Assembly (NCBI GenBank): GCA_937957975.1
Contig: CALFFK010000063.1
Span: forward strand, 1-35,041
Length of the DNA: 35,041 bases
DNA from: an uncultured Neomegalonema sp.
GTDB lineage: Bacteria > Pseudomonadota > Alphaproteobacteria > Rhodobacterales > Rhodobacteraceae
Reading direction: 5' to 3'
Positions 1 through 7,797 of this stretch are shown here, piece after piece. Below the pieces are notes generated by a model. That model saw nothing but the letters and a program-made list of their open reading frames with translations, did no database searches and was not told the origin of the DNA. Made by a program: the position numbers and the translations under genes. Within the stretch, counting starts at the first letter, position 1, and each line of letters starts with the position of its first letter.

Positions 1-1688
1 ACATAGCAATAGATGCCCTGCCCCTTGATTTCGTGCGGATACCCCACGACCGCCGCTTCCGATACTTTCGGATGCGCCACCAGCGCGCTTTCGACTTCTG
101 CGGTCCCCATACGGTGGCCGGAGACGTTGATAACATCGTCCACCCGCCCCGTGATCCAGTAATAGCCGTCTTCATCCCGGCGACAGCCATCGCCCGTGAA
201 GTAATAGCCTTTGTACTGCTCGAAATACGTCGAGACGAAGCGCGCATGATCGCCATAGACCGTGCGCATTTGCCCCGGCCAGCTATCCTTGATGCACAGC
301 ACGCCCTCGGCGGCGGTCGTTGTCTGCTCCTCGGCGGTATTCGGCTCCAGAATAACCGGCTGCACCCCAAAGAACGGCAGCGTGGCCGACCCCGGCTTGG
401 TCGCTGTTGCACCGGGCAGCGGGGTGATGAGATGGCCCCCTGTCTCCGTCTGCCACCACGTATCCACGATGGGGCAATTCCCCTTGCCCACGACCTCGTT
501 ATACCAGTTCCAGGCTTCCGGGTTGATCGGCTCACCCACGGTTCCCAGCACCTTGAGCGATGACAGGTCCGCCACTTCCACGAACCCTTTGCCCTGCCCC
601 ATCAGCGCGCGGATGGCGGTTGGGGCCGTATAGAATTGATTGACCTTGTGCTTTTCGCACACCTGCCAGAACCGCGACGCATCGGGATAGGTCGGCACGC
701 CTTCAAACATCAGCGTCGTCGCCCCGTTGGCCAGCGGCCCATAGACGATATAGCTATGCCCCGTGACCCAGCCCACATCGGCGGTACACCAGAAAATATC
801 GCCCTCATGGTAGTCGAACACATATTCATGGGTCATCGACGCCCAGACGAGATACCCCCCGGAGGTATGCACAACCCCCTTCGGCTTGCCGGTCGATCCC
901 GATGTATAGAGGATGAATAACGGGTCTTCCGCGTTCATCGGCTCCGGCTCACAAGCATTGGAAACACTGGCCTCGGCCTCATGCAGCCAGACATCGCGCC
1001 CGTCCTGCATCGGTGTTTCATCACCCACGCGCTTGACCACGAGGCATTTCACCGATGCATCGCATTTCGCCAGAGCCTTGTCCGCATTGGTTTTCAGCGG
1101 CGTGACCCGCCCCCCGCGCGGAGCGGCATCGGCAGTAATGAGCAGTTTCGCTTCGCAATCATTGATTCGGTCAGCCAGCGCATCGGGCGAAAACCCGGCA
1201 AAGACGATGGAATGTACCGCGCCAATCCGCGCACAGGCCAGCATCGCGTAGGAGGCTTGCGGGATCATCGGCATATAGATGATAACCCGGTCGCCCTTGC
1301 CAACGCCCATATCCTTCAGGACATTCGCAAACTTACAGACATGCCCATGAAGCTGTTGATAGCTGATATGCTGTGCTTCGTCGTTCGGATCATCCGCTTC
1401 CCAGATGATCGCCGTCTGGCTCCCGCGCGTCTTGAGATGCCGATCGATACAGTTCGCTGCGACGTTCATCACGCCATCCTCGAACCATTTGATCGACACA
1501 TCGGGATAGGAAAAACTCGTATTCTGGACCTTGGTAAAGGGTTTGATCCAGTCGATGCGCTTGCCATGCTCGGCCCAGAACGCATCGGAATCAGAGACCG
1601 AAGCCGCGTACATTTCCTCGTATTTTGCAGCGTCGATATGCGCGCCAGCCGCCATTTCCGAAGATGGTGCGTATTTCGTATCGGCCAT
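1..1688 (-). CDS. acs: Acetyl-CoA synthetase, 3' part missing at window edge
   Basis: AMP-forming acetate:CoA ligase that activates acetate to acetyl-CoA through acetyl-AMP in the cytoplasm. About 562 codons are visible from the start; family members have about 650 residues, so the C-terminal lid domain runs off the window. The protein begins [13 protein letters not shown]. It carries the adenylate-forming P-loop [11 protein letters not shown], the [10 protein letters not shown] core motif and, near the edge, YYFTGDG and the [13 protein letters not shown] hinge/CoA motif. The start is the ATG at 1688, preceded by a GGGGAGG Shine-Dalgarno. It is transcribed divergently from the ATP-grasp gene, and an inverted repeat lies about 90 bases upstream. 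The identification rests on motifs and overall colinearity and is secure; acetate rather than propionate as substrate is inferred from the family. Confidence 0.95.
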   Translation of the reverse strand, partial: MADTKYAPSSEMAAGAHIDAAKYEEMYAASVSDSDAFWAEHGKRIDWIKPFTKVQNTSFSYPDVSIKWFEDGVMNVAANCIDRHLKTRGSQTAIIWEADDPNDEAQHISYQQLHGHVCKFANVLKDMGVGKGDRVIIYMPMIPQASYAMLACARIGAVHSIVFAGFSPDALADRINDCEAKLLITADAAPRGGRVTPLKTNADKALAKCDASVKCLVVKRVGDETPMQDGRDVWLHEAEASVSNACEPEPMNAEDPLFILYTSGSTGKPKGVVHTSGGYLVWASMTHEYVFDYHEGDIFWCTADVGWVTGHSYIVYGPLANGATTLMFEGVPTYPDASRFWQVCEKHKVNQFYTAPTAIRALMGQGKGFVEVADLSSLKVLGTVGEPINPEAWNWYNEVVGKGNCPIVDTWWQTETGGHLITPLPGATATKPGSATLPFFGVQPVILEPNTAEEQTTTAAEGVLCIKDSWPGQMRTVYGDHARFVSTYFEQYKGYYFTGDGCRRDEDGYYWITGRVDDVINVSGHRMGTAEVESALVAHPKVSEAAVVGYPHEIKGQGIYCY

Positions 1689-1778
1689 GTCTCAGCCTCC
1701 CCCGTTTACTGAATTTGCCCCTGCGTTAGCGCATCTTCGTCAAAATGTGAACAGACCACTGAAATTGCTGATCTTTAA

Positions 1779-1793
1779 TGTGAAGATTTCACA
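1779..1793. promoter_or_regulatory. Inverted repeat TGTGAA-N3-TTCACA upstream of acs
   Basis: A perfect 6-base inverted repeat lies between the divergent acs and ATP-grasp genes, about 90 bases upstream of the acs start. A matching half-site, AATGTGAA, occurs at 1744-1751, 33 bases from the AATGTGAA at 1777-1784. The arms resemble CRP/FNR-type half-sites but the spacing is one base shorter than the classical TGTGA-N6-TCACA. Operator function is inferred from symmetry and position only. Confidence 0.35.
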
Positions 1794-1888
1794 GCCCTGG
1801 CGGTGAAGCTGTAAAAATCACCGTTACGAAATATTCAGCATGATCCGGGAGGGTGGCCACGAAAACACTCACCCGGAGACCGAATTTC

Positions 1889-3163
1889 ATGGCCGCCACC
1901 GCCCTTGCTCCCGCCAGCGACGAGACGAAACCAGAAACTATCCTCGACCATGAGATTGGCCCGGCAAAGCTCGATATTCCAGCCATGCTGCTCAAGGCCA
2001 AAACAGAATCCGGGCGCTCGACCTTCTCCATCGGCAAGGAAATGGGCCGCTTTGTGATGGGCAAGGCCAAGCTGAACGGCGACCAGTATTTCGCATGGCG
2101 CATCTATGACGATAAAACCTTCACGGCAGAGCAAAAGGCCGAATTTATTGGCGCAAAGCGCAGTCGCCAGATCAATTGGGCGATCAACACCGTCAATCAC
2201 CTGCTACGTTTCGTGGACAACAAGGTATTGTTCGGCGCGACCCTTACGGCCAGCGGTATTCGTTATCCTGAGCGGATCGCCATCGTCTCGGATGCGCGTC
2301 TACCAAAAGGAATGGGGTGGCTAAAAGGCAAGGAAGCCATTGCCGATTTCCTGCGCACGACTGACGCCTATCCCCTGTTCGGCAAGCCGATCACCGGCAA
2401 TGCAAGCCAGAGCGCCGGGGTTGCCAGCCTCACCGGCTATGACGCCGCAACCGATACCCTCACGCGCCATGACGGCACGACGCTGGATGTCGAGGCCTTT
2501 GCCGAAGAGGTAAACGAATATTTCGGCCCCGGCGGTTATCTGTTCCAAAAGCGCATTTTCCCGCACCCGGACATCGTGAAAGCCTCCGGCACGGGTCTTG
2601 GCACTGTCCGCATCGTCACCGTGAATGAAGGCGAGGGGCCACGCCCGCTCTATGCCGCATGGAAAATCACGGCGACGGATGCCGTGGCCGATAACTTCTG
2701 GCGCAAGGGCAACCTGCTCGCGGATGTAGATGTGGAGACGGGCACATTGCGCCGGGTTCGTACGGGCGGCGGCTTTCGCTTTGAGGAGGTCGAGACCCAC
2801 CCGGAAACCGACGCACAGCTTCTGGGTTGGACCCTGCCGGACTGGGCAGAGGCCATTGAAACGGTCCTTGATGCGCATTCACTGGTTCCGATGGTCGGGA
2901 TCATCGGCTGGGATCTGGCATTGGCCGATGGCGGGCCAACGATCATCGAGGCCAACACCTTCCCGAACCACACGCTGTATCAGGACGCGACCGGAAAAGG
3001 CGTTTTCTCCGATCCGGTGCTGCGCGGCGTGCATGACCGCGCAGTGGCCCGCAAGGCACAGAGGGATGCCGAGGACAGGGCCAAGGTCAAGGCTTCCAAC
3101 CGGAAATGGAAACGCAATCAGCTACAAAACATCCGGGATGGCCTCGACAGCGATAATAGCTGA
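1889..3163 (+). CDS. Sugar-transfer-associated ATP-grasp domain protein
   Basis: A 424-residue cytoplasmic protein without signal peptide or membrane segment. The C-terminal half resembles the ATP-grasp fold found in sugar-transfer-associated proteins: a GTVRIVTV strand, a KITAT strand and the late acidic/Asn metal-binding motif GWDLALADGGPTIIEANTFP. The N-terminal third is helical and precedes the grasp core. The C-terminal tail is strongly basic and charged (roughly the last 40 residues, rich in K and R). ATP-grasp enzymes join a carboxylate to an amine, thiol or similar nucleophile using ATP; the substrate here is not evident. The ATG at 1889 has GGAG ten bases upstream and is preferred over a GTG at 1853, which would add 12 residues and has its GGGAGG too close. 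No exopolysaccharide or glycosyltransferase genes flank it, so the sugar link is only by family name. Confidence 0.75.
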   Translation: MAATALAPASDETKPETILDHEIGPAKLDIPAMLLKAKTESGRSTFSIGKEMGRFVMGKAKLNGDQYFAWRIYDDKTFTAEQKAEFIGAKRSRQINWAINTVNHLLRFVDNKVLFGATLTASGIRYPERIAIVSDARLPKGMGWLKGKEAIADFLRTTDAYPLFGKPITGNASQSAGVASLTGYDAATDTLTRHDGTTLDVEAFAEEVNEYFGPGGYLFQKRIFPHPDIVKASGTGLGTVRIVTVNEGEGPRPLYAAWKITATDAVADNFWRKGNLLADVDVETGTLRRVRTGGGFRFEEVETHPETDAQLLGWTLPDWAEAIETVLDAHSLVPMVGIIGWDLALADGGPTIIEANTFPNHTLYQDATGKGVFSDPVLRGVHDRAVARKAQRDAEDRAKVKASNRKWKRNQLQNIRDGLDSDNS

Positions 3164-3232
3164 TCGCCTTTCCTTGCATCCCCGCCCCGAACCGGATCAA
3201 ATAACGCGGTACGGGATCAGCGGGAACAGAGC

Positions 3233-4102
3233 ATGGCACAGGCAATCATCGGCGTGATCGGGGGCAGCGGCCTCTACGAGATCGAAGGGTTGGAAAACCC
3301 GCAATGGGTGACGGTGGATTCTCCCTGGGGTCAGCCGTCAGACAAGATTTTGCGCGGCACGCTTGGCGGGGTCGAAATGGCGTTCCTGCCCCGGCATGGG
3401 CGCGGGCATGTGCATACGCCCACCGGCATTGATTACCGCGCCAATATCGACGCATTAAAGCGGCTGGGGGTTACGGATGTCATCTCGATTTCCGCCTGCG
3501 GTTCCTTTCGGGAGGAGATGGCCCCCGGCGATTTCGTGATCGTGGATCAATTCATTGATCGCACTTTTGCCCGTGAAAAAAGCTTTTTTGGCAATGGATG
3601 CGTCGCGCATGTTTCCGTGGCAGAGCCTGTATGCGCACGACTGGGCGACCGGATCGAGGCGGCTTGCAGAACGGCAGGTATCACCACCCATCGCGGGGGC
3701 ACATATCTGGCGATGGAGGGGCCGCAATTCTCATCAATGGCAGAATCAAAACTGTATCGCGACTGGGGTTGCAGCGTGATCGGCATGACCAACATGCCCG
3801 AAGCCAAGCTCGCCCGCGAGGCAGAGCTTTGTTATGCCACCGTGGCCATGGTCACGGATTACGATAGCTGGCACCCGGATCACGGGGCGGTGGACATCAC
3901 GTCGATCATCGAAGTGATGAAAGGCAACGGCGCCAAAGCCCGCGCCCTGCTCACCCAAATTGTGCCAACCTTTGCAGAAGATCGCACGGCCTGCCCGCAT
4001 GGCTGCGACCATGCCCTCGAATATGCGATCATCACCGCCCCCGACGCACGGAACGAAACGCTGGTAAAACGTCTGGACGCGATTGCGGGGCGGGTACTGT
4101 AA
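3233..4102 (+). CDS. mtnP: S-methyl-5'-thioadenosine phosphorylase
   Basis: Cytoplasmic purine phosphorylase of 289 residues that cleaves methylthioadenosine with phosphate to adenine and 5-methylthioribose-1-phosphate. The N-terminal phosphate-binding loop GVIGGSGLY, the FLPRHGRGH segment, YLAMEGPQFSS and the GMTNMPEAKLAREAELCY/TDYDSW substrate region are all present, and the length matches the MTAP/PNP family. The GMTNMPE context and late D-Y-D-S-W favour methylthioadenosine over inosine or guanosine. The start ATG at 3233 follows GGGAACAGAGC. The gene for adenine phosphoribosyltransferase follows on the same strand about 440 bases downstream, which suits salvage of the adenine released here. 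Confidence 0.95.
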   Translation: MAQAIIGVIGGSGLYEIEGLENPQWVTVDSPWGQPSDKILRGTLGGVEMAFLPRHGRGHVHTPTGIDYRANIDALKRLGVTDVISISACGSFREEMAPGDFVIVDQFIDRTFAREKSFFGNGCVAHVSVAEPVCARLGDRIEAACRTAGITTHRGGTYLAMEGPQFSSMAESKLYRDWGCSVIGMTNMPEAKLAREAELCYATVAMVTDYDSWHPDHGAVDITSIIEVMKGNGAKARALLTQIVPTFAEDRTACPHGCDHALEYAIITAPDARNETLVKRLDAIAGRVL

Positions 4103-4117
4103 CATATTGGCAGTTTC

Positions 4118-4168
4118 ACCCCCTGTGCGCATGAATAAATTCCTTACAGGATATTGACTTCAGGGGGT
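4118..4168 (+). other. Long-loop inverted repeat after mtnP
   Basis: ACCCCCTG at 4118-4125 is the reverse complement of CAGGGGGT at 4161-4168, separated by 35 bases that contain TTGACT. It begins 15 bases after the mtnP stop. There is no T-run after it, so it is not a standard terminator. It could be part of the 3' end of the mtnP transcript or a leader structure for what follows; I see no decisive evidence. Confidence 0.25.
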
Positions 4169-4203
4169 TCGCTTTGTGCTTGCATTAACCCTTGGTATAG
4201 CTT

Positions 4204-4215
4204 ACGTATATACGT
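4204..4215. promoter_or_regulatory. 12-base palindrome ACGTATATACGT, possible operator
   Basis: A perfect 12-base palindrome lies in the AT-rich leader between mtnP and the small ORF at 4279. It overlaps a plausible promoter region (TTGCAT near 4179, TATAGC near 4195). Operator function is inferred from its symmetry and position; no regulator can be named. Confidence 0.3.
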
Positions 4216-4278
4216 TCAGTTCGGGACGGAAACGTCATATTAAAAGTTGCAAACAAAAATAAAAAAGTGAATCCTACC

Positions 4279-4446
4279 ATGCAAGTCCAGATCGCCTCCA
4301 TGCTCCTCCCTGTTCGCCGCCGCGCCGACTGGGAACAGCCTCACCTCTCCTACATGCCCAAAACCTGCTACACTCAACCCAAGGTTGGTATGTCCGGAAT
4401 TGTGACACGGATGCTTCGCCGGATGCTGGCGAAACGCGACTTTTAA
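4279..4446 (+). CDS. Small basic protein between mtnP and apt, unknown function
   Basis: An ATG-to-TAA frame of 55 codons, not recognised as a named family. The sequence reads MQVQIASMLLPVRRRADWEQ, then a Pro/Tyr/Cys-containing middle (HLSYMPKTCYTQPKVG) and an Arg/Met-rich end finishing AKRDF. No signal peptide or membrane helix is apparent. Third codon positions are mostly G or C, as in the neighbouring real genes, and this is the main reason to believe it is translated. The upstream AAAAAAGTGA is at best a weak Shine-Dalgarno. It lies in the same orientation between two adenine-salvage genes, 94 bases before the apt start. An alternative is that the region is an untranslated leader of apt. 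Confidence 0.45.
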   Translation: MQVQIASMLLPVRRRADWEQPHLSYMPKTCYTQPKVGMSGIVTRMLRRMLAKRDF

Positions 4447-4540
4447 GCGACGCTCGCCTCTCGACATTTACGACTGAATGCTCCATCCATCGGGTATCGC
4501 CTAACAAGTGATACCCTTTTTAGTTGTATCGGAGCGCAAT

Positions 4541-5068
4541 ATGAAGATCGAGGATTATATCCGCACGATCCCCGACTTTCCCGAACCGGGCGTCCAGTTT
4601 CGTGATGTCACGACACTGTTCAACGATCCACGCGGCTTTCGCATGGCCATCGACATGCTGCTGCACCCCTTCGCAGGCGAACGCATAGACCGGGTCGCAG
4701 GCATCGAAGCGCGTGGCTTTATCCTTGGCGGAGCGGTCGCGCATCAGCTCTCCGTAGGTTTTGTCCCCGTTCGCAAAAAGGGCAAGCTGCCCTGGAAAAC
4801 CGTCGAGCAGGATTACACCCTCGAATACGGCACTGCGACGGTTGAAGTGCATCAGGATGCATTCGTAAAGGGCGAGCGGGTGCTGATCGTCGATGATCTG
4901 ATCGCCACCGGCGGCACGGCAGAAGCGGCAATCAAGATTGTCGAGCGCCTTGGCGCGAAGGTCGCCGGTTGCGCCTTTATCGTTGATCTCCCTGACCTCG
5001 GCGGTCACGAAAAATTACGCGCCCTTGGTGCGCCAGTTCATGCACTCTGCACATTTGGTGGACATTAA
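4541..5068 (+). CDS. apt: Adenine phosphoribosyltransferase
   Basis: Cytoplasmic salvage enzyme of 175 residues that converts adenine and PRPP to AMP and pyrophosphate. It opens [20 protein letters not shown], typical of bacterial Apt, followed by FRDVTTLF, the [11 protein letters not shown] loop, the RKKGKLPW flexible loop and the PRPP-binding motif [14 protein letters not shown]. The length is that of the family. The ATG at 4541 has GGAG six bases upstream; an in-frame GTG at 4508 has no such support and is rejected. It is in the same orientation as mtnP, whose product adenine is its substrate. The gene is followed by a terminator at 5232-5265. Confidence 0.96.
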   Translation: MKIEDYIRTIPDFPEPGVQFRDVTTLFNDPRGFRMAIDMLLHPFAGERIDRVAGIEARGFILGGAVAHQLSVGFVPVRKKGKLPWKTVEQDYTLEYGTATVEVHQDAFVKGERVLIVDDLIATGGTAEAAIKIVERLGAKVAGCAFIVDLPDLGGHEKLRALGAPVHALCTFGGH

Positions 5069-5117
5069 TATTAATTAAGGAGTCGTAAAAGTTAACAAAC
5101 AACTAACGAAATTGTAC

Positions 5118-5123
5118 TATAAT
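5118..5123 (+). promoter_or_regulatory. Consensus -10 box TATAAT in apt downstream region
   Basis: A perfect TATAAT hexamer within TACTATAATG, about 50 bases after the apt stop. The best -35-like element, TTAACA at 5092-5097, is 20 bases away, longer than ideal. No protein-coding frame follows; a hairpin and a terminator do. Promoter activity is inferred. Confidence 0.4.
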
Positions 5124-5129
5124 GAAACT

Positions 5130-5265
5130 CTTTCGCCAGAATGATGACTCGGTAACGTTTTGGTGTTATAAGATACTGTCGATCCGGTGTGGCGGATCGA
5201 ATGTGTCCATGTAGTTTTGTGTGCGCAGTGGGGGCGTCTCGCATCGCGAGGCGCCCTTTCTTTTT
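5130..5265 (+). ncRNA. Candidate small non-coding RNA between apt and the FAD oxidase
   Basis: The segment runs from just below a consensus TATAAT (5118-5123) to a strong intrinsic terminator (5232-5265), about 135 bases. It holds a perfect 8-base-pair hairpin, TCGATCCG at 5179-5186 and CGGATCGA at 5193-5200, with the loop GTGTGG. The terminator hairpin then follows. No convincing reading frame is present on the plus strand. The arrangement of promoter, internal hairpin and terminator is that of a trans-acting sRNA. It could equally be the 3' untranslated region of apt, possibly one from which a small RNA is released. The ends are estimated. It resembles no named RNA family that I can recognise. 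Confidence 0.4.
5232..5265 (+). terminator. Intrinsic terminator for apt or the candidate sRNA
   Basis: Stem GGGCGTCTCGC (5232-5242) pairs with GCGAGGCGCCC (5246-5256) over 11 base pairs with one G-T wobble and a three-base loop ATC, followed by TTTCTTTTT. The T-run is on the plus strand only. Confidence 0.85.
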
Positions 5266-5286
5266 GCTTGTAATCAGCCCTTCCAC

Positions 5287-5325
5287 ACTCAATCGGAGGG
5301 GTAGTTTTTTAAAAAACTCAATCGG
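5287..5325. repeat. Direct repeat flanking a 16-base palindrome
   Basis: ACTCAATCGG occurs at 5287-5296 and again at 5316-5325. Between and overlapping the copies lies the perfect palindrome AGTTTTTTAAAAAACT (5303-5318). It sits just past the 3' end of the minus-strand FAD oxidase gene. No function is assigned. Confidence 0.5.
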
Positions 5326-5331
5326 TTAGAT

Positions 5332-6759
5332 TTATTCAGGATCATCCTTCAGGATCGCCCCCGGATTCATAATGCCATCGGGATCGAGCGCCTGTTTGAT
5401 GCGCCGCAAGAGGCCCAGCTTGACCGAATCACCATGCCTGGCCAACTCACCCTGCTTCAACCGACCGATCCCATGTTCGGCACTGATAGAGCCTCCCATC
5501 GTCTTCACGATTTCATGCACGATGCCATTAACTTCGGCCCACCGCCCAAGAAACACCGTGGCATCCCCTCCGACCGGCTGCGAAATATTATAATGCAGGT
5601 TTCCATCGCCAAGATGTCCAAAAGGGCATGGGCGCGCGTTGGGAACAGCATCAGTTACCGCTTTTTCTGCAACGGCCAAAAACTCCGGTATGCGCCCGAT
5701 AGGCAGGGAAATATCGTGTTTGATGCTCGCCCCGCCACCGACTTTCTGGGCGTCTGACATTGCTTCGCGGATCGTGCGGAACCCTGTGCGCTGCGTCTCA
5801 TTCATGGCCACGCTTGCATCGACCACAGCCCCGGATTCCAATCCTGCGGCCAGACAGCCCTGCAATGCTTCGTCCAGCGCGCCCTCATCCGATCCCCACA
5901 ATTCCACCAGGACGTACCAGTCACCAATCGTTCCTACTGGCTCACGATAATCGGGATGGGCCGCGAAAACGAAATCAAGGGATAGCCGCGCCATCAACTC
6001 AAAGGTTGCAACGGCCCCACCGCTCGCCGTCTGCACGGCATCGAGCAAGGCAACTGCATCAGCGGGCGACCGTACCACGGCAAAGGCCGTCGATTTCGCG
6101 GCCGGACGCGGGGCCAGCTTCAGGGATGCCGCACAGATAACGCCAAGCGTCCCTTCTGCACCGATATAGAGATCACGCAGATCATACCCGGTATTGTCTT
6201 TTCGCAGGGTCGAAAGCCCGTTCCAGATCTCCCCCTGTGGCGTGACGACCTCCAGCCCAAGGCACATATCCCGCGCCACCCCATAGCGAACAGCGATCAG
6301 CCCTCCCGAATTGGTCGAAAGCCCCCCACCGATACTGGCCGTGCCTTCGGACGCATAGGAGAGCGGGAACAGCTTGCCATGTGCCGCTGCCGCCTCCTGC
6401 GCCGCCTGCACAGGCAATCCAGCCTCAACAATCATCGCTGATTCCTGCGGAATAACCGCACGCACAGCACACATCCGGTCGAGGGACAACACCACCGGCA
6501 CCGGCCCTTCGGGCATTACCTGCCCGCCGACCAGTCCGGTCCCTCCCCCCCACGGTACGATAGCGACCTTCGCCTCCGCACAGAGCCGTACACAGGCGGC
6601 AACTTCCTGCGTCGAGGCAGGACGCAACACGATTGCAGCACGACCCTGATACAGACCCCGTTGTTCTGTGAGATAGGTATCAGACGGTTCCACCCACCCC
6701 GCATCACCAACGATGGTTTTCAGGGCGGCAAGCAGGGCTTCATTCGGATCATTCAGCAT
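5332..6759 (-). CDS. FAD-linked oxidase (GlcD / D-2-hydroxyacid dehydrogenase type)
   Basis: A 475-residue flavoprotein of the family that includes D-lactate dehydrogenase, D-2-hydroxyglutarate dehydrogenase and glycolate oxidase GlcD. The N-terminal FAD-binding domain has the PCMH-type pattern VAIVPWGGGTGLVGGQ, then ASIGGGLSTNSGG and DLYIGAEGTLGVI. The C-terminal cap domain has FGHLGDGNLHYN, which carries the conserved histidines, and ends with SAEHGIGRLK and DPDGIMNPGAIL. No signal peptide is seen. The ATG at 6759 is preceded by GAGG at eight bases. It is the last gene of a minus-strand run, 60 bases after the TsaC/Sua5-type gene. The oxidised substrate cannot be decided from sequence; a D-2-hydroxyacid is the family expectation. 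Confidence 0.88.
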   Translation of the reverse strand: MLNDPNEALLAALKTIVGDAGWVEPSDTYLTEQRGLYQGRAAIVLRPASTQEVAACVRLCAEAKVAIVPWGGGTGLVGGQVMPEGPVPVVLSLDRMCAVRAVIPQESAMIVEAGLPVQAAQEAAAAHGKLFPLSYASEGTASIGGGLSTNSGGLIAVRYGVARDMCLGLEVVTPQGEIWNGLSTLRKDNTGYDLRDLYIGAEGTLGVICAASLKLAPRPAAKSTAFAVVRSPADAVALLDAVQTASGGAVATFELMARLSLDFVFAAHPDYREPVGTIGDWYVLVELWGSDEGALDEALQGCLAAGLESGAVVDASVAMNETQRTGFRTIREAMSDAQKVGGGASIKHDISLPIGRIPEFLAVAEKAVTDAVPNARPCPFGHLGDGNLHYNISQPVGGDATVFLGRWAEVNGIVHEIVKTMGGSISAEHGIGRLKQGELARHGDSVKLGLLRRIKQALDPDGIMNPGAILKDDPE

Positions 6760-6819
6760 GATGCCAGCCTCGGAAAGTTTTCAGAAAAATGGGCAATCAG
6801 GGAAGCCAAGGATACCTGC

Positions 6820-7797
6820 TTAACGCGGTGCTGCCGCCCTTGCCAGCCGGTCATTGATCGCATGGCCCAGCCCGTCGGCAGGGATCGGTGCCACAGCGAT
6901 AGTCCCCTTGCCGTCCAACAGGGTATCCAGTGTGCGAAGATGGGCAAAAAGATTGGCGGCGGCCTCTTCCGGTGAACCGCGCAGCGATAAATTAAGCGAA
7001 ATCGCTGACCCCCGTGCGGGACCGGGGCCAAACCCCAGCCATGCCTCGCCCAATCGCGGCTCCATCGCATCCAGACGCAACATCGCGCCGGGAGCATAAT
7101 GCGACGTCATCTGTCCGGGGGCAGTCGGAGTCTCATCTTCCACAACGCCCACCGCCCTGACCGGACCAAGCACGGCTTGCAACGCCTCCACTGTCACCCC
7201 ACCGGGGCGCAGAAGAACAGGCTCACCCTCTTCAAAACCAAGGATCGTCGATTCCAAACCAACAGCACAGTCACCACCATCGAGAACCCCGTCGATCCGC
7301 CCGGTCAATTCCTCCATCACATGATCGGCGGAAGTCGGGCTAACCTGCCCGGACAGGTTCGCACTGGGGGCCGCCAGAGGGCCACCAAAAGCGCGAAGCA
7401 GGTCGAGGGCCAGCGGCGCAGCCGGAACACGCACTGCGAGGGTCGCTGCACCCGCACGGCAAATCGGCGCGATCCCGGCATCTTCCCGCACCGGGGCAAC
7501 AAGGGTCAGCGGCCCCGGCCAGAAGGCCTTTGCCGCCATGATACCTTTCTCTGGCAAGTCGATCAGCGCAAAAGCCGCCGCAGCATCAGCAACATGCACG
7601 ATCAGGGGATTGCGGCTTGGTCTTCCCTTGGCGCGATAAATACCGGCGACCGCCCGCTCGTCCCGCGCATCGGCCCCAAGGCCATAGACCGTCTCGGTCG
7701 GGAAAGCGATCAACCCACCCTGGCGCAACAGCGCCACCGACGCGCGAATGCCCCGGTCTGTTGGACTGAGCCGGATCGTATTGGGGCCACCACTCAT
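6820..7797 (-). CDS. tsaC: L-threonylcarbamoyladenylate synthase, Sua5 type
   Basis: A cytoplasmic enzyme of 325 residues making threonylcarbamoyl-AMP from threonine, bicarbonate and ATP, the first step of the t6A37 tRNA modification. The YrdC-like domain fills roughly residues 15-205, with FPTETVYGLGADA, the KGRPSRNPLIVHV substrate loop and PSANLSGQVSPTSADHV. The remaining ~115 residues, after a linker with SHYAPGA, form the Sua5 C-terminal domain, which makes this the long Sua5 form rather than short TsaC (about 190 residues). The ATG overlaps the stop of the upstream TAXI gene by four bases (ATGA), indicating translational coupling. The GAG/PGPL segments and the overall length fit the family well. 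Confidence 0.93.
   Translation of the reverse strand: MSGGPNTIRLSPTDRGIRASVALLRQGGLIAFPTETVYGLGADARDERAVAGIYRAKGRPSRNPLIVHVADAAAAFALIDLPEKGIMAAKAFWPGPLTLVAPVREDAGIAPICRAGAATLAVRVPAAPLALDLLRAFGGPLAAPSANLSGQVSPTSADHVMEELTGRIDGVLDGGDCAVGLESTILGFEEGEPVLLRPGGVTVEALQAVLGPVRAVGVVEDETPTAPGQMTSHYAPGAMLRLDAMEPRLGEAWLGFGPGPARGSAISLNLSLRGSPEEAAANLFAHLRTLDTLLDGKGTIAVAPIPADGLGHAINDRLARAAAPR

Noticed and set aside
981-1712. Plus-strand open frame of 243 codons at the left end
   Set aside because: It is the antisense shadow of acs, whose adenylation motifs are clear on the minus strand.
5130-5265. The apt downstream RNA as 6S RNA
   Set aside because: It lacks the long open rod with a central bubble expected of 6S RNA; only two short hairpins are seen.
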